Origin: Aurantibacter_A sp039941195
GTDB taxonomy: Bacteria > Bacteroidota > Bacteroidia > Flavobacteriales > Flavobacteriaceae
Assembly: GCF_039941195.1 (NCBI RefSeq)
Contig: NZ_JBDVFA010000086.1
Location: forward strand, 50,487 to 114,486
Direction: 5' to 3'
DNA length: 64,000 bases
Shown here: positions 8,642-17,151 of the stretch, one piece after another
How positions within the stretch are numbered: the first letter of the stretch is position 1
How the letters are laid out: the number at the start of each line of letters is the position of its first letter
Position numbers and translations under genes: made by a program
The notes under the pieces: model-generated
What the model was told of the DNA's origin: nothing
Database searches by the model: none
The model's input: only the letters and a program-made list of their open reading frames with translations

Positions 8642-8989
8642 ATGAAGTCATTTGCAAAAATTTTCGCATGGATATATGGAATTCTAAGTATTACCTCCGC
8701 TGTTTTGCAATACAATGATCCAGATCCACTTTTATGGATAGTTATTTATGCAATTGCTGCATTAGTTTCTTTTGGTGTGGCCCTGAATAGAGTGTCTTAT
8801 TTGCTGCCACTAATTTTTGGTGTACTTGGTGTTTTAGGAGCTATTTATGTGTATCCTGAAACATTTGAAGGATTTGAAATTGGTAAGGGTGATATTAAAA
8901 ATATTGAAGAGGGTAGGGAGGCGTTCGGATTAATAATTATGTCTGTTGCAATGTTCTTTTTTGCTTGGTACCGAAAAAGAAATTTATAA
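8642..8989 (+). CDS. Small membrane protein of the TMEM220 type
   Basis: 115-aa inner-membrane protein with four predicted hydrophobic segments (about residues 5-22, 28-46, 50-70, 92-110). The LQYNDPDPLLWIVIYAIAA segment is the signature of the transmembrane-220 family; function unknown. I chose the ATG at 8642 because the protein then starts MKSFAKIFAWIYG directly at the first helix; an in-frame upstream TTG at 8609 would place the start inside the promoter. Its last 6 nt overlap the end of the convergent dnaX gene. Confidence 0.8.
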   Translation: MKSFAKIFAWIYGILSITSAVLQYNDPDPLLWIVIYAIAALVSFGVALNRVSYLLPLIFGVLGVLGAIYVYPETFEGFEIGKGDIKNIEEGREAFGLIIMSVAMFFFAWYRKRNL

Positions 8990-10792
8990 ATCTAAATCAA
9001 ACGTTTTACGAAGAAGGTCAATAGCTGGATTTTTTTCTCGTAGCTTTTCATATTTCTCCTCGGGTGTAAAAGCAAATTTTTTGGCAACAGCTTCATTAAC
9101 TGTTATATTGAGTGAAATTTCGTAATTATTTAGCTTCTGTTTTAAATATTCCATTAACTCAAACTGCTCTCGTTCAATTTCAGTTTTCATAGTAGAATTA
9201 GGTAATTCTATCCATAGTTTATTGTTTTCTCTAAGCGACGGAATATCAGAATTAAGGTTTGAGGCTAATATTTTTTGACCTTTAGCTTCAATTTTATTTA
9301 CAAAATCTGCCCAATGTTGGCGCATTTCTTCTTCTGTAAAAGGGTCTTTAGGAAGGTCAGCAGGGTTTATACGAACATCTTTTTTATTGAGCGCATGTTC
9401 TTTTTTCGCCTTTAAACTAGATATTGAAAGTCCTGAAACTTTCTTTGAGGGCATATTAATATTGATTTTTTTAACACTTGGTTTGGTTAAAATATCAGTA
9501 GTAATAATGGTTGTTGTTGGTTCAGTTTTATCTGAAATTAATTCTTCTTTCTCTGGTAAGTTTGTTGTGTTTTCTTTTGCTGGAGAAGTACTTGAATTAA
9601 CAGCGTTAACTTTGGCTGTTGATTGCTCTTTTGGCGTATTTGCTACGAGATTTTTATTTTGATGAAAAAAGGAGGCTGGTACTAATTCAATAGTTTTACC
9701 TGCTAATGCGATTGATTCAGGATTTTTTTTTTCATCCATATATTTTATGGATGCTAATTTCATTAATGCTAGTTCAACTAACAGTCGTTGATTTTTGCTA
9801 CTACGATATTTAAGGTCGCAATCGTTCGCAATATCAATTGCCTTAAGTAGAAATTGACTCGATGTTTTTTTCGATTGCTCTTTATATTGTGCTTTAGCAG
9901 TTTCACCTACTTCTAAAAGTTCGATAGTTTGTTGATGTTGACAAACCATTAGATCTCTAAAATGTGAGGCAAGACCAGAAATAAAATGATGACCATCAAA
10001 ACCCAATGCTAGTGTTTTATTAAATAGAACCAATAAATCAGGAATTTTGGAGGCTAATATTAAATCTGTTGCTTCAAAATAGGTGTCGTAATCAAGAACA
10101 TTTAAATTTTCTGTAACTGCTTTTCTCGTCAATTGTTTGCCAGAAAAACTAACTACACGATCAAATATTGAAAGTGCATCACGCATGGCGCCATCTGCTT
10201 TTTGAGCAATTATATGCAATGCGTCATCTTCTGCCTCAATACCTTGATTCTCTGCAATATATTTTAAGTATTCTGTAGCGTCTTTTACTGTAATTCGCTT
10301 AAAATCAAATATCTGACACCTAGATAATATTGTCGGTATGATCTTATGTTTTTCAGTAGTTGCTAAAATAAAAATAGCATGTTTAGGCGGTTCTTCTAAT
10401 GTTTTTAAAAAAGCATTAAAAGCAGCTTGCGAAAGCATATGAACCTCATCAATTATATATACCTTGTATTTGCCAACTTGAGGTGGTATACGTACCTGAT
10501 CGGTTAAATTACGTATATCGTCCACGGAGTTGTTCGATGCGGCATCTAATTCAAAAATGTTAAAAGCAAAATCTTCTTCTTCACTTACCTGACCATCTTG
10601 ATTAATATTTTTCGCTAAAATTCTAGCACAAGAAGTTTTACCAACGCCTCTTGGCCCGGTAAATAGTAAAGCCTGTGCTAAATGGTTATTTTCAATGGCA
10701 TTGGTAAGCGTATTGGTAATAGCCTTTTGACCCACAACATCTTTAAATGTTTGGGGACGGTATTTTCGAGCCGATACTACAAAAGGTTCCAA
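8984..10792 (-). CDS. dnaX: DNA polymerase III subunit gamma/tau
   Basis: Clamp-loader ATPase of the replicative polymerase. 602 aa. P-loop GPRGVGKT at residues 46-53, Walker B DEVH at 115-118, sensor/arginine-finger region ATTEKHKIIPTILSRCQ. After the AAA+ and collar (to about 360) comes a Ser/Thr/Lys-rich linker and a C-terminal tau-like domain. The four-cysteine zinc module that follows the P-loop in E. coli DnaX is absent: the stretch from 61 to 76 has no Cys. A slippery A-run for a gamma/tau frameshift is not obvious. Start MEPFVVSARKYRPQTF is the conserved N-terminus. Confidence 0.97.
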   Translation of the reverse strand: MEPFVVSARKYRPQTFKDVVGQKAITNTLTNAIENNHLAQALLFTGPRGVGKTSCARILAKNINQDGQVSEEEDFAFNIFELDAASNNSVDDIRNLTDQVRIPPQVGKYKVYIIDEVHMLSQAAFNAFLKTLEEPPKHAIFILATTEKHKIIPTILSRCQIFDFKRITVKDATEYLKYIAENQGIEAEDDALHIIAQKADGAMRDALSIFDRVVSFSGKQLTRKAVTENLNVLDYDTYFEATDLILASKIPDLLVLFNKTLALGFDGHHFISGLASHFRDLMVCQHQQTIELLEVGETAKAQYKEQSKKTSSQFLLKAIDIANDCDLKYRSSKNQRLLVELALMKLASIKYMDEKKNPESIALAGKTIELVPASFFHQNKNLVANTPKEQSTAKVNAVNSSTSPAKENTTNLPEKEELISDKTEPTTTIITTDILTKPSVKKININMPSKKVSGLSISSLKAKKEHALNKKDVRINPADLPKDPFTEEEMRQHWADFVNKIEAKGQKILASNLNSDIPSLRENNKLWIELPNSTMKTEIEREQFELMEYLKQKLNNYEISLNITVNEAVAKKFAFTPEEKYEKLREKNPAIDLLRKTFDLDL

Positions 10793-10817
10793 ATCGTGAC
10801 TTTAATTGATAAGTATA

Positions 10818-10825
10818 CAAATATA
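10818..10825 (-). promoter_or_regulatory. Candidate -7 box of dnaX
   Basis: Minus-strand TATATTTG (TAnnTTTG), 25 nt before the dnaX ATG. The -33 element is not clear. Confidence 0.4.
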
Positions 10826-10868
10826 AAAATCACATGGTTTTTAGCGTTTCTATTTACCGATATTCCAT

Positions 10869-10898
10869 GTTTACTTATCAACAATTGCGCTACCTTTG
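10869..10898 (+). promoter_or_regulatory. Promoter of the RNase P RNA gene
   Basis: GTTTAC near 10869-10874 acts as a degenerate -33, followed after 17 nt by TACCTTTG at 10891-10898. The RNA's P1 helix begins about 5 nt later, so this box calibrates the distance from -7 box to transcript start in this genome. Confidence 0.65.
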
Positions 10899-10902
10899 CT
10901 CA

Positions 10903-11211
10903 CAGCAGGCCACCTTATCGCTATTCGCCTTGAGCGAATAGAGGAAAGTCCGGACACCATAGTGCAGTATAGCGGGTAACTCCCGTCATTGCGTCTCTGA
11001 CGCAAGAGGACTAGTGCAACAGAAAGCAAGTACAGTTAGGCTGTAGTGAAACCAGGTAAACTCTATACGGTGCAACGCCATGTAAATCAGTGTTTGAGGG
11101 CTGCACGCCCAAACTGAAGGGTAGGCGGATTGAATCTTAGAGTAATTTAAGACCGAGATAAATGATAAGGACAACACCTCGGTGTTGGACAGAATCCGGC
11201 TTATGGCCTGC
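10903..11211 (+). ncRNA. rnpB: RNase P RNA (bacterial type A)
   Basis: Catalytic RNA that removes tRNA 5' leaders. The P1 helix is formed by GCAGGCCA (about 10904) and TGGCCTGC near the 3' end (to 11211). Conserved regions are all present: GAGGAAAGTCCGGAC at 10931, the ACAGAAA core at 11020, GTGAAACCAGGTAAACTC near 11047, GGGTAGG near 11120, and ACAGAATCCGGCTTAT near 11190. The 3' helix is followed by a T-run that serves as terminator. Length about 309 nt, compact but complete. It is divergent from dnaX; boundaries are good to a few bases. Confidence 0.95.
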
Positions 11212-11227
11212 TTTTTTTATAAATAAT

Positions 11228-12103
11228 TTAAAACAACTTCATAAATTTATTGGGAAGTTCTTTTTCAAAGTACATTTTTTTATTGATTTTAGGATGTGTA
11301 AACTCTAATGAAAAGGCATGGAGGTACAATCCTTTTCCTTTCAAAATTTTACCTTCAAAACCATAGTCAGCATCCCCTAAAATTGGATTTCCAATGGATG
11401 CCAAGTGTTTTCGTAGTTGATGACGCCTTCCAGTTAGTGGTACAAGTTTTACTAAGTTTAAATACTCAAAATTTTCTGATGGAAGAGAGTCTAGTACCTC
11501 ATAAGTAGAAATCGCATGTTTACCGTTTATGGCTGAAGTAATGGTATCTTTCTTAATATTCATTACGCCAATCGTAATCGCATAGTACGATTTGCTTATT
11601 TCCTTATGTTCAAAAAGTCTATTTAAAGCTAAGATTGAACTAGCTGTTTTGCCAACCAGTAAAAGTCCTGAAGTAGGAAAGTCTAAACGATGTGCTGGTT
11701 TTGGGGCAACAGCATCTTTTTGGGAGCTTTTAATTAAATTCTGTGGTAAGGCATTTGAAATTGTTTTAAAAGCATTACCACTGACTAAAACCCCCGGAGG
11801 CTTATTAATTAATGCAAGAAAATCATCCTCATAAATTACTTCTAATGGTAGTGAAAAAAACCTTCTATTTTGTTTTTCTGAAGGCTGGTGTAGGGTAATC
11901 GTTTCACCACCATTTAGTAATGTACCCGTAGTGGCTAAACTAGTATTTATGTAGATATATTTTTTTTTGATTGCTTTTTTTAAAGAAGATTTGGTGGGGA
12001 GTGCTTCAAAAATACCAACACCATATTCTTGTAAACGAATTGGTTGTGCTTGTTCCTTGACAATATGTGTTTCTCTAATAGTATCTTTATTAAATGAACA
12101 CAT
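11228..12103 (-). CDS. RluA-family rRNA/tRNA pseudouridine synthase
   Basis: 291-aa enzyme isomerising uridine to pseudouridine in structured RNA. Catalytic Asp is D141 in HRLDFPTSGLLL, the RluA-family motif; KPPGVLVSGN and LTGRRHQLRKHLASIG are the other family blocks. The first 70 residues resemble a small S4-like RNA-binding domain (SLKKAIKKKYIYINTSLATTG). Family members include RluA, RluC, RluD and TruC; the exact target site cannot be assigned. It follows rsmD with a 6-nt gap, consistent with a joint RNA-modification transcription unit. Confidence 0.88.
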   Translation of the reverse strand: MCSFNKDTIRETHIVKEQAQPIRLQEYGVGIFEALPTKSSLKKAIKKKYIYINTSLATTGTLLNGGETITLHQPSEKQNRRFFSLPLEVIYEDDFLALINKPPGVLVSGNAFKTISNALPQNLIKSSQKDAVAPKPAHRLDFPTSGLLLVGKTASSILALNRLFEHKEISKSYYAITIGVMNIKKDTITSAINGKHAISTYEVLDSLPSENFEYLNLVKLVPLTGRRHQLRKHLASIGNPILGDADYGFEGKILKGKGLYLHAFSLEFTHPKINKKMYFEKELPNKFMKLF

Positions 12104-12109
12104 GATTAA

Positions 12110-12658
12110 TTATTCCTCACGCTTGTTTTCAAAAAAGCTAAAAACACTACCACCATATTTACGCGAATTACTAAATTGTTCTAATTCCGAAAGTTTGGTA
12201 TGTGTAGAATGCTCAATAATTAGTAGCCCATTTTCATGTAATAATTCATTTTCAAAGACTAGTTTAACTAGTTGTTCAAATTCTTCTTGGATTATTGCGT
12301 ATGGTGGGTCGGCAAATATTATATCAGCCTTAATCTTAACTCTTAATAAATATTTAAAAACATCACTTTTTATAGCATCAATTGAAAAATCTAGCTCCTG
12401 TGAGGTTTTCTCAATAAATTTCACACAACGAGCATTGGCCTCAACAGCTGTAATTTGTGTTGTACCACGCGATGCAAATTCGTAGCTAATATTTCCAGTG
12501 CCTGCAAATAAATCTAATACAGAACATTCATCAAAATAATAATGATTGTTTAGTATGTTAAATAGACCTTCTTTTGCCATATCAGTTGTAGGGCGTGTGG
12601 GTATTTTTTTTGGAGCAATTAAGCGTTTACCTTTAAATTTGCCTGAGATTATTCGCAT
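12110..12658 (-). CDS. rsmD: 16S rRNA (guanine-966 N2) methyltransferase
   Basis: 182-aa SAM-dependent methyltransferase. N-terminal MRIISGKFKGKRLIAP is the RsmD signature; SAM-binding motif LDLFAGTGNISYEF at about residues 46-59; catalytic motif FADPPYAII (NPPY-class) near 119. Its ATG overlaps the stop of the DUF3822 gene by 1 nt. Modifies G966 of 16S rRNA in assembled 30S particles in E. coli; same role inferred here. Confidence 0.93.
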   Translation of the reverse strand: MRIISGKFKGKRLIAPKKIPTRPTTDMAKEGLFNILNNHYYFDECSVLDLFAGTGNISYEFASRGTTQITAVEANARCVKFIEKTSQELDFSIDAIKSDVFKYLLRVKIKADIIFADPPYAIIQEEFEQLVKLVFENELLHENGLLIIEHSTHTKLSELEQFSNSRKYGGSVFSFFENKREE

Positions 12659-13485
12659 TATAGGGAGCTTAGAACTGTAAAATCAATAGTTTCAATTTCT
12701 GAATCGTCCAATTCAAAGTTAAAAGTTGATTCTGATGGATTAAAGAGTGAAACGTCCTTTACATATTGAGTACATAAATTAAATAGGTCGTCATGTTTTT
12801 CAATGGCACCAAATAATTTGAGCACTATTTTTTCGGTATCCATTTTCAATTGTTCCAGGGTAAACAGCAAATAGTACATGAAATCTTCCTTGGTTACATA
12901 ATCAAAACTATTATATAGAAGTAATTTTTTGTTCTCCATTATAGTTAGTTCCATCTGTGTTTCAGTAATATGGGCAAAACAAGTGGCATTTTTGTTTCCG
13001 GAATAATTATTCATTAGTGATTCGACCATTACGGTCGCACTATGCTTATAAATGAATGAGCCAAAAAGTTCAAAAATGTAATTGTTGATATTTACAAAAG
13101 GCACGTAAACATTGCACATTTCATAGTTTTCAAGCTCGTCATATGCAACATGATCGTTGGCTAATATTTTTGAATTAAATTTTAAATAGTTAGCAAGTTC
13201 ATTTTCATCAAAAAGTGATTTTGGCACAAAACTAAAGAGGTTATTTCTGTGAATTACGATTATATCTGCAAATTTCTTATTTGCAATATCATATTTCTCA
13301 CAAATTGCTTTTAGTTCTTTTTGAACAGCATAGGGGGTAAGTTCTTTTTGAAAAACAATATTTTCTGAGGAAATTATGCTGTTAGCAATACTGTCCCATA
13401 TGCAAAAAGAAAGTCCATTCAAGCTAACTTGAATGGACAGTTTATTAAAATCTTCTATGGTATTATTGTTTTTTCTTGGTGTCAT
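12658..13485 (-). CDS. DUF3822 family protein
   Basis: 275-aa cytoplasmic protein. The family is found in Bacteroidota next to rsmD; by fold prediction such proteins resemble the actin-like ATPase/type II secretion PilM group, but the role is unknown. No membrane segment or catalytic motif stands out. I placed the start at 13485 (MTPRKNNNTIEDFNKLSIQV) rather than the more upstream in-frame ATG at 13521, because the shorter form overlaps the preceding gene by only 23 nt and begins at the usual N-terminus. It overlaps rsmD by one base at the other end. Confidence 0.8.
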   Translation of the reverse strand: MTPRKNNNTIEDFNKLSIQVSLNGLSFCIWDSIANSIISSENIVFQKELTPYAVQKELKAICEKYDIANKKFADIIVIHRNNLFSFVPKSLFDENELANYLKFNSKILANDHVAYDELENYEMCNVYVPFVNINNYIFELFGSFIYKHSATVMVESLMNNYSGNKNATCFAHITETQMELTIMENKKLLLYNSFDYVTKEDFMYYLLFTLEQLKMDTEKIVLKLFGAIEKHDDLFNLCTQYVKDVSLFNPSESTFNFELDDSEIETIDFTVLSSL

Positions 13486-14113
13486 AAATTTGAGGCCAGT
13501 TACCACTGTTACTAACTTCATTTAATGATCCAACTTTTATTTCGCTACCATTTACTTCCTCAACACTCATTTCAGAATTTTCCTTAGCAATAAGTTCGCT
13601 AGGTTGGTCGGATAGTACTACACTTTTAGCAACTTTAGCTTCAAAAACGGGAGCTTTATACCCTCCTTTGTCAATAATTGCAGCTTTCATTTCAAATTTC
13701 TCTCCATTTGCAGCTCCTGGTACATTCATCATATTTTTGTAACGGTTGTCCGCTTTAAACAATGAATCTTTAACCGCTACTGTGCCTAAAGTGTCTATAA
13801 TAATAGTATCAACAGGCATATCAATTTGAAATGCTTTGTTGTATCTTAAAAAAGATGAATCTCTTTGTTGTGTTATTGTATAGTTACCAGTGTCTACGAA
13901 GCTAATTAATGCTTTGAAATCTTTAGCATATTTCTTATTCACTGTTTTATAAGCCTCTTGTGCATCGCGAATATCTTTTAAACTCGATACTACCTTAGCA
14001 AAACGTTCTTGCTTTACTTTTTTAAACTGAATAGGTCCAGTAACTGAATTGTAAATCATGTAACCGAAAAAGATACAAGCAATCCAAAGTACAATCTGTA
14101 TTATAGTCTTCAT
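13463..14113 (-). CDS. Membrane-anchored hypothetical protein
   Basis: 216-aa protein with one N-terminal membrane segment (residues 3-20, IIQIVLWIACIFFGYMIY) and a largely soluble, Lys/Asp-rich remainder, likely facing the periplasm. A helical segment around residues 30-75 (KKVKQERFAKVVSSLKDIRD) looks coiled-coil-like and recalls pilin-like N-terminal helices, but no processing site is visible. I do not recognise the family. First gene of the hyp-DUF3822-rsmD-pseudouridine synthase run; a -7 box lies at 14148-14155. Confidence 0.78.
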   Translation of the reverse strand: MKTIIQIVLWIACIFFGYMIYNSVTGPIQFKKVKQERFAKVVSSLKDIRDAQEAYKTVNKKYAKDFKALISFVDTGNYTITQQRDSSFLRYNKAFQIDMPVDTIIIDTLGTVAVKDSLFKADNRYKNMMNVPGAANGEKFEMKAAIIDKGGYKAPVFEAKVAKSVVLSDQPSELIAKENSEMSVEEVNGSEIKVGSLNEVSNSGNWPQIYDTKKKQ

Positions 14114-14147
14114 TTTCTATAAGTATTATTTCATTTAGTGGTTAACA

Positions 14148-14155
14148 CAAATCTA
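14148..14155 (-). promoter_or_regulatory. Candidate -7 box for the hyp-DUF3822-rsmD run
   Basis: Minus-strand TAGATTTG fits TAnnTTTG, 34 nt before the ATG at 14113. No TTTG at the right -33 distance. Confidence 0.38.
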
Positions 14156-14269
14156 CAATTTTTTTGCAAACCGCCTAATTTTTTAGCATCGATTTTAAAC
14201 TTGTTTTATAAGTCCAAAACCTATAGTTAGTAATGCTTTGGGATATAGGGCATTGAATATCATTAGATA

Positions 14270-14300
14270 TTGAAATACGATTGAAATCAACTTATCTTTG
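14270..14300 (+). promoter_or_regulatory. Promoter of the RecD-like helicase gene
   Basis: TTG at 14270-14272, a 20-nt spacer and TATCTTTG at 14293-14300. The ATG starts 6 nt after the box, so the mRNA is predicted to be leaderless or nearly so. Confidence 0.55.
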
Positions 14301-14305
14301 ACTTT

Positions 14306-15745
14306 ATGCAACCTTTAACTGAGAGCTCTTTACAAAATTTAATGATTAAAAGTTTTCCGCATGAGCCAACACCTATGCAATTGTTGGCCTTGAAAGAACT
14401 TGCTTCATTCCTAATTTTAAAGGAGCGACGATGTGTTTTTTTATTAAAAGGCTTTGCTGGGACTGGGAAAACGACCATAATTAGCACTTTAGTAAAAAGT
14501 TTGTGGGCATGTAATTTGAAATCGGTTTTAATGGCGCCAACAGGCCGAGCTGCCAAAGTAATGTCTAATTATTCTAAAACACGAGCTTTTACCATACATA
14601 GAAAGATATATGTTCCTAAAAAAGACAAAGGGGGAAGTGTAAAGTTTGTTCTTGCCCCAAATAAACATAGGAATACGGTTTTTTTAGTAGACGAAGCCTC
14701 AATGATACCGGATAGGTCTACGGATACCAAATTTGGAGATAGTGCATCTTTATTAGATGATTTAATCCGATTTGTGCATGCTGGAGTTAATTGTAAATTA
14801 ATATTAATTGGGGATACAGCACAATTACCACCTGTAAAATTGGAGCTGAGTCCGGCATTGGATGCCGATTTAATTTATAGAGAATATGATTTACAAGTGC
14901 TGGGGCTTGAATTGAATGAAGTGGTTCGACAGGCTGAAAATTCGGGTATTTTAGCTAATGCAACTCAAATTAGACAACAATTACAGGATGAATTTTACGT
15001 TTCTTTCCAGTTTAATTTGGCTGGTTTTAAAGATATAACTCGTTTGGTTGATGGTTATGATATTCAAGATGCTATAGAGCAGTCTTATCATCAGAATGGG
15101 AAAGAGGAAACCGCATTTATTGTTCGTTCTAACAAAAGAGCAAACTTATATAATGGCAATATTCGGAACCAAATTTTATTTTTAGATAGTGAATTAGCTA
15201 CTGGTGATTATATCATGGTAGTTAAAAATAACTATTATTGGTTGGAGCCGAATACCGAAGCTGGCTTTATTGCTAATGGCGATATTCTTGAAATACTTGA
15301 GATTTTTGCAATCAAAGAATTATATGGATTTAAATTTGCTGAAGTAAAAGTACAATTGGTTGATTACCCAAACCAAGGTGCGTTTGAAACTGTTTTAATG
15401 CTAGATACCATACACTCAATAACGCCTTCATTATCTTATGAAGATGCAAATTTATTGTATCAAGAAGTTATGAAAGACTATGCAGATGAAACTTCGAATT
15501 ACAAAAAATTTTTAAAGGTAAAAAACAACAAATACTTTAATGCTTTGCAGGTAAAGTTCTCATATGCAATTACTTGTCATAAATCTCAGGGTGGCCAATG
15601 GAATACGGTATTCGTTGAACAACCCTATTTGCCTGAAGGTGTTGGTAAAGAATATTTGCGTTGGTTGTATACTGCAGTAACACGGGCTAAAAAACAGTTA
15701 TATCTTATTGGTTTTCAGAACGATTTTTTTGTTGAGAATGAATAG
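14306..15745 (+). CDS. RecD-like (AAA/UvrD_C_2) ATP-dependent helicase
   Basis: 479-aa superfamily 1 DNA helicase/exonuclease-type protein without the long N-terminus of RecD. Walker A is GFAGTGKTT at about residues 50-58; Walker B is LVDEASM near 130; the C-terminal UvrD_C_2 region has YAITCHKSQGGQW and YTAVTRAKKQLYL. This combination is the usual stand-alone 'ATP-dependent RecD-like DNA helicase' of Bacteroidota. Probably acts in DNA repair or recombination; no RecB/RecC or AddAB partner is nearby. Divergent from the hyp-DUF3822 run. Confidence 0.88.
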   Translation: MQPLTESSLQNLMIKSFPHEPTPMQLLALKELASFLILKERRCVFLLKGFAGTGKTTIISTLVKSLWACNLKSVLMAPTGRAAKVMSNYSKTRAFTIHRKIYVPKKDKGGSVKFVLAPNKHRNTVFLVDEASMIPDRSTDTKFGDSASLLDDLIRFVHAGVNCKLILIGDTAQLPPVKLELSPALDADLIYREYDLQVLGLELNEVVRQAENSGILANATQIRQQLQDEFYVSFQFNLAGFKDITRLVDGYDIQDAIEQSYHQNGKEETAFIVRSNKRANLYNGNIRNQILFLDSELATGDYIMVVKNNYYWLEPNTEAGFIANGDILEILEIFAIKELYGFKFAEVKVQLVDYPNQGAFETVLMLDTIHSITPSLSYEDANLLYQEVMKDYADETSNYKKFLKVKNNKYFNALQVKFSYAITCHKSQGGQWNTVFVEQPYLPEGVGKEYLRWLYTAVTRAKKQLYLIGFQNDFFVENE

Positions 15746-15830
15746 ATTAAATTCGTAGAGGTTCTATTGTTACCATTTTTTGGAATGAAGTTTGCAATCT
15801 TATAGATAGAATTTGAACACTTAATTATTT

Positions 15831-16397
15831 ATGACACCAGAAACTATAATAAGTATTTTCCTCGGAATTGGTTTAGCTGCTTCAGTAGGTTTTAGAGTAT
15901 TTTTACCATTATTCGCTTTAAGTTTAGCCGCTTATTTTAACGTTTGGGAATTGAATGATAATTGGCAGTGGGTTGGTAGTTTGGCGGCAGTTATAACTTT
16001 AGGTGTCGCTACAATGTTTGAAATATTTGCTTATTTTATTCCTTGGGTTGATAATTTATTAGACAGTTTTTCGGTTCCATTGGCGGCAATTGCTGGCACT
16101 GCTGTTATGGTTTCAACAGTTGCAAATTTAGACCCTGTGGTAACTTGGGCATTAGCAATAATTGCCGGTGGAGGTACGGCAACCGCAATAAAAGGGGCTG
16201 GTGCAGCAACAAGGCTGACTTCTAGTGCTACAACAGGCGGACTTGGTAATCCTATTGTATCTACCGTAGAAACTGGCGCAGCGGCCGCTGTGACAGTTGC
16301 CTCAATCTTTGCACCTGTGGTGGCTATTGTATTGGTAATCATTATATTGTTTATTATTTTCAGTATATACCGTAAATTGCGCCCGAAAAAGGGTTAA
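15831..16397 (+). CDS. DUF4126 membrane protein
   Basis: 188-aa integral membrane protein of unknown function. Hydrophobic segments are visible at about residues 5-30, 40-62, 75-100, 100-120 and 150-180, with glycine/alanine-rich GGGTATAIKGAGAATRL between them, and a basic RKLRPKKG tail expected in the cytoplasm. Matches the DUF4126 pattern (EFFLG..A..GFR-FLPL start). It precedes kdsB by 25 nt and may be co-transcribed, though no functional link to Kdo is known. Confidence 0.82.
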   Translation: MTPETIISIFLGIGLAASVGFRVFLPLFALSLAAYFNVWELNDNWQWVGSLAAVITLGVATMFEIFAYFIPWVDNLLDSFSVPLAAIAGTAVMVSTVANLDPVVTWALAIIAGGGTATAIKGAGAATRLTSSATTGGLGNPIVSTVETGAAAAVTVASIFAPVVAIVLVIIILFIIFSIYRKLRPKKG

Positions 16398-16422
16398 ACT
16401 CATCCAATCTAAATATAAAGTA

Positions 16423-17151
16423 TTGAAAATTATTGCAATGATACCTGCCCGCTATGCGGCATCGAGATTTCCTGCTAAGTTAATGCAGGATCTTTCAGGA
16501 AAACCTGTTATCCAAAGAACTTACGAAGCAGCTGTACGTACAAATTTATTTGATGATGTATTTGTAGTTACCGATAGTGAAGCTATTTTTAAGGTTATTA
16601 CTGATATTGGTGGTAAAGCACTAATGAGTATAAAAGAACACGAATGTGGAAGTGATAGAATTGCCGAAGCAGTTGAGCATATGGATGTTGATATTATTGT
16701 TAATGTTCAGGGTGATGAACCTTTTACAGATCGTAAAAGTCTAGAAAGCGTACTAGAGGTTTTTAAAGATGATCCAGAACTAGAAATTGATCTTGCCTCG
16801 TTAATGGTGAAAATTACAGACGAAGAAGAAATTAATAACCCAAATACGGTAAAAGTAATCGTAGATAATAGAAATTTTGCCCTATACTTTTCACGCTCTG
16901 TTATTCCTCATCCAAGAGCAGTTTCTGACAAAACAGTTTATTATAAGCATAAAGGAATTTATGCCTTTAGAAAGAATGCATTAATGGATTTTCAGCGCTT
17001 ACCAATGTTATCATTAGAGGCAACGGAAAAAATTGAGGCAATTCGTTATCTGGAATATGGTAAAAAAATTAAAATGGTTAAAACCACAGCTAGTGGAATA
17101 GAAATTGATACTCCTGAAGATTTAAAAAAGGCAAAGGCAGCATGGAAGTAG
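16423..17151 (+). CDS. kdsB: CMP-Kdo synthetase (3-deoxy-manno-octulosonate cytidylyltransferase)
   Basis: Activates Kdo (or an 8-amino derivative) with CTP for transfer to lipid A. 242 aa. Motifs: MIPARYAASRFPAK nucleotide-binding N-terminus, VNVQGDEPF metal/nucleotide site, and IEAIRYLEYG near the C-terminus. The start is a TTG at 16423: it gives the conserved MKIIAMIPARYAASRFP N-terminus, whereas the internal ATG at 16438 would cut the first strand. It overlaps the following HAD gene by 10 nt. The KdnB-like gene two genes downstream raises the possibility that the true substrate is 8-amino-8-deoxy-Kdo. Confidence 0.94.
   Translation: MKIIAMIPARYAASRFPAKLMQDLSGKPVIQRTYEAAVRTNLFDDVFVVTDSEAIFKVITDIGGKALMSIKEHECGSDRIAEAVEHMDVDIIVNVQGDEPFTDRKSLESVLEVFKDDPELEIDLASLMVKITDEEEINNPNTVKVIVDNRNFALYFSRSVIPHPRAVSDKTVYYKHKGIYAFRKNALMDFQRLPMLSLEATEKIEAIRYLEYGKKIKMVKTTASGIEIDTPEDLKKAKAAWK

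Noticed and set aside
10986..11177. 63-aa minus-strand ORF, and the plus ORF 10682-10933
   Set aside because: They lie in the RNase P RNA gene or across the dnaX start; the RNA explains the conservation.
11967..12485. 172-aa plus-strand ORF opposite rsmD and the pseudouridine synthase gene
   Set aside because: Antisense shadow crossing two well-supported genes.
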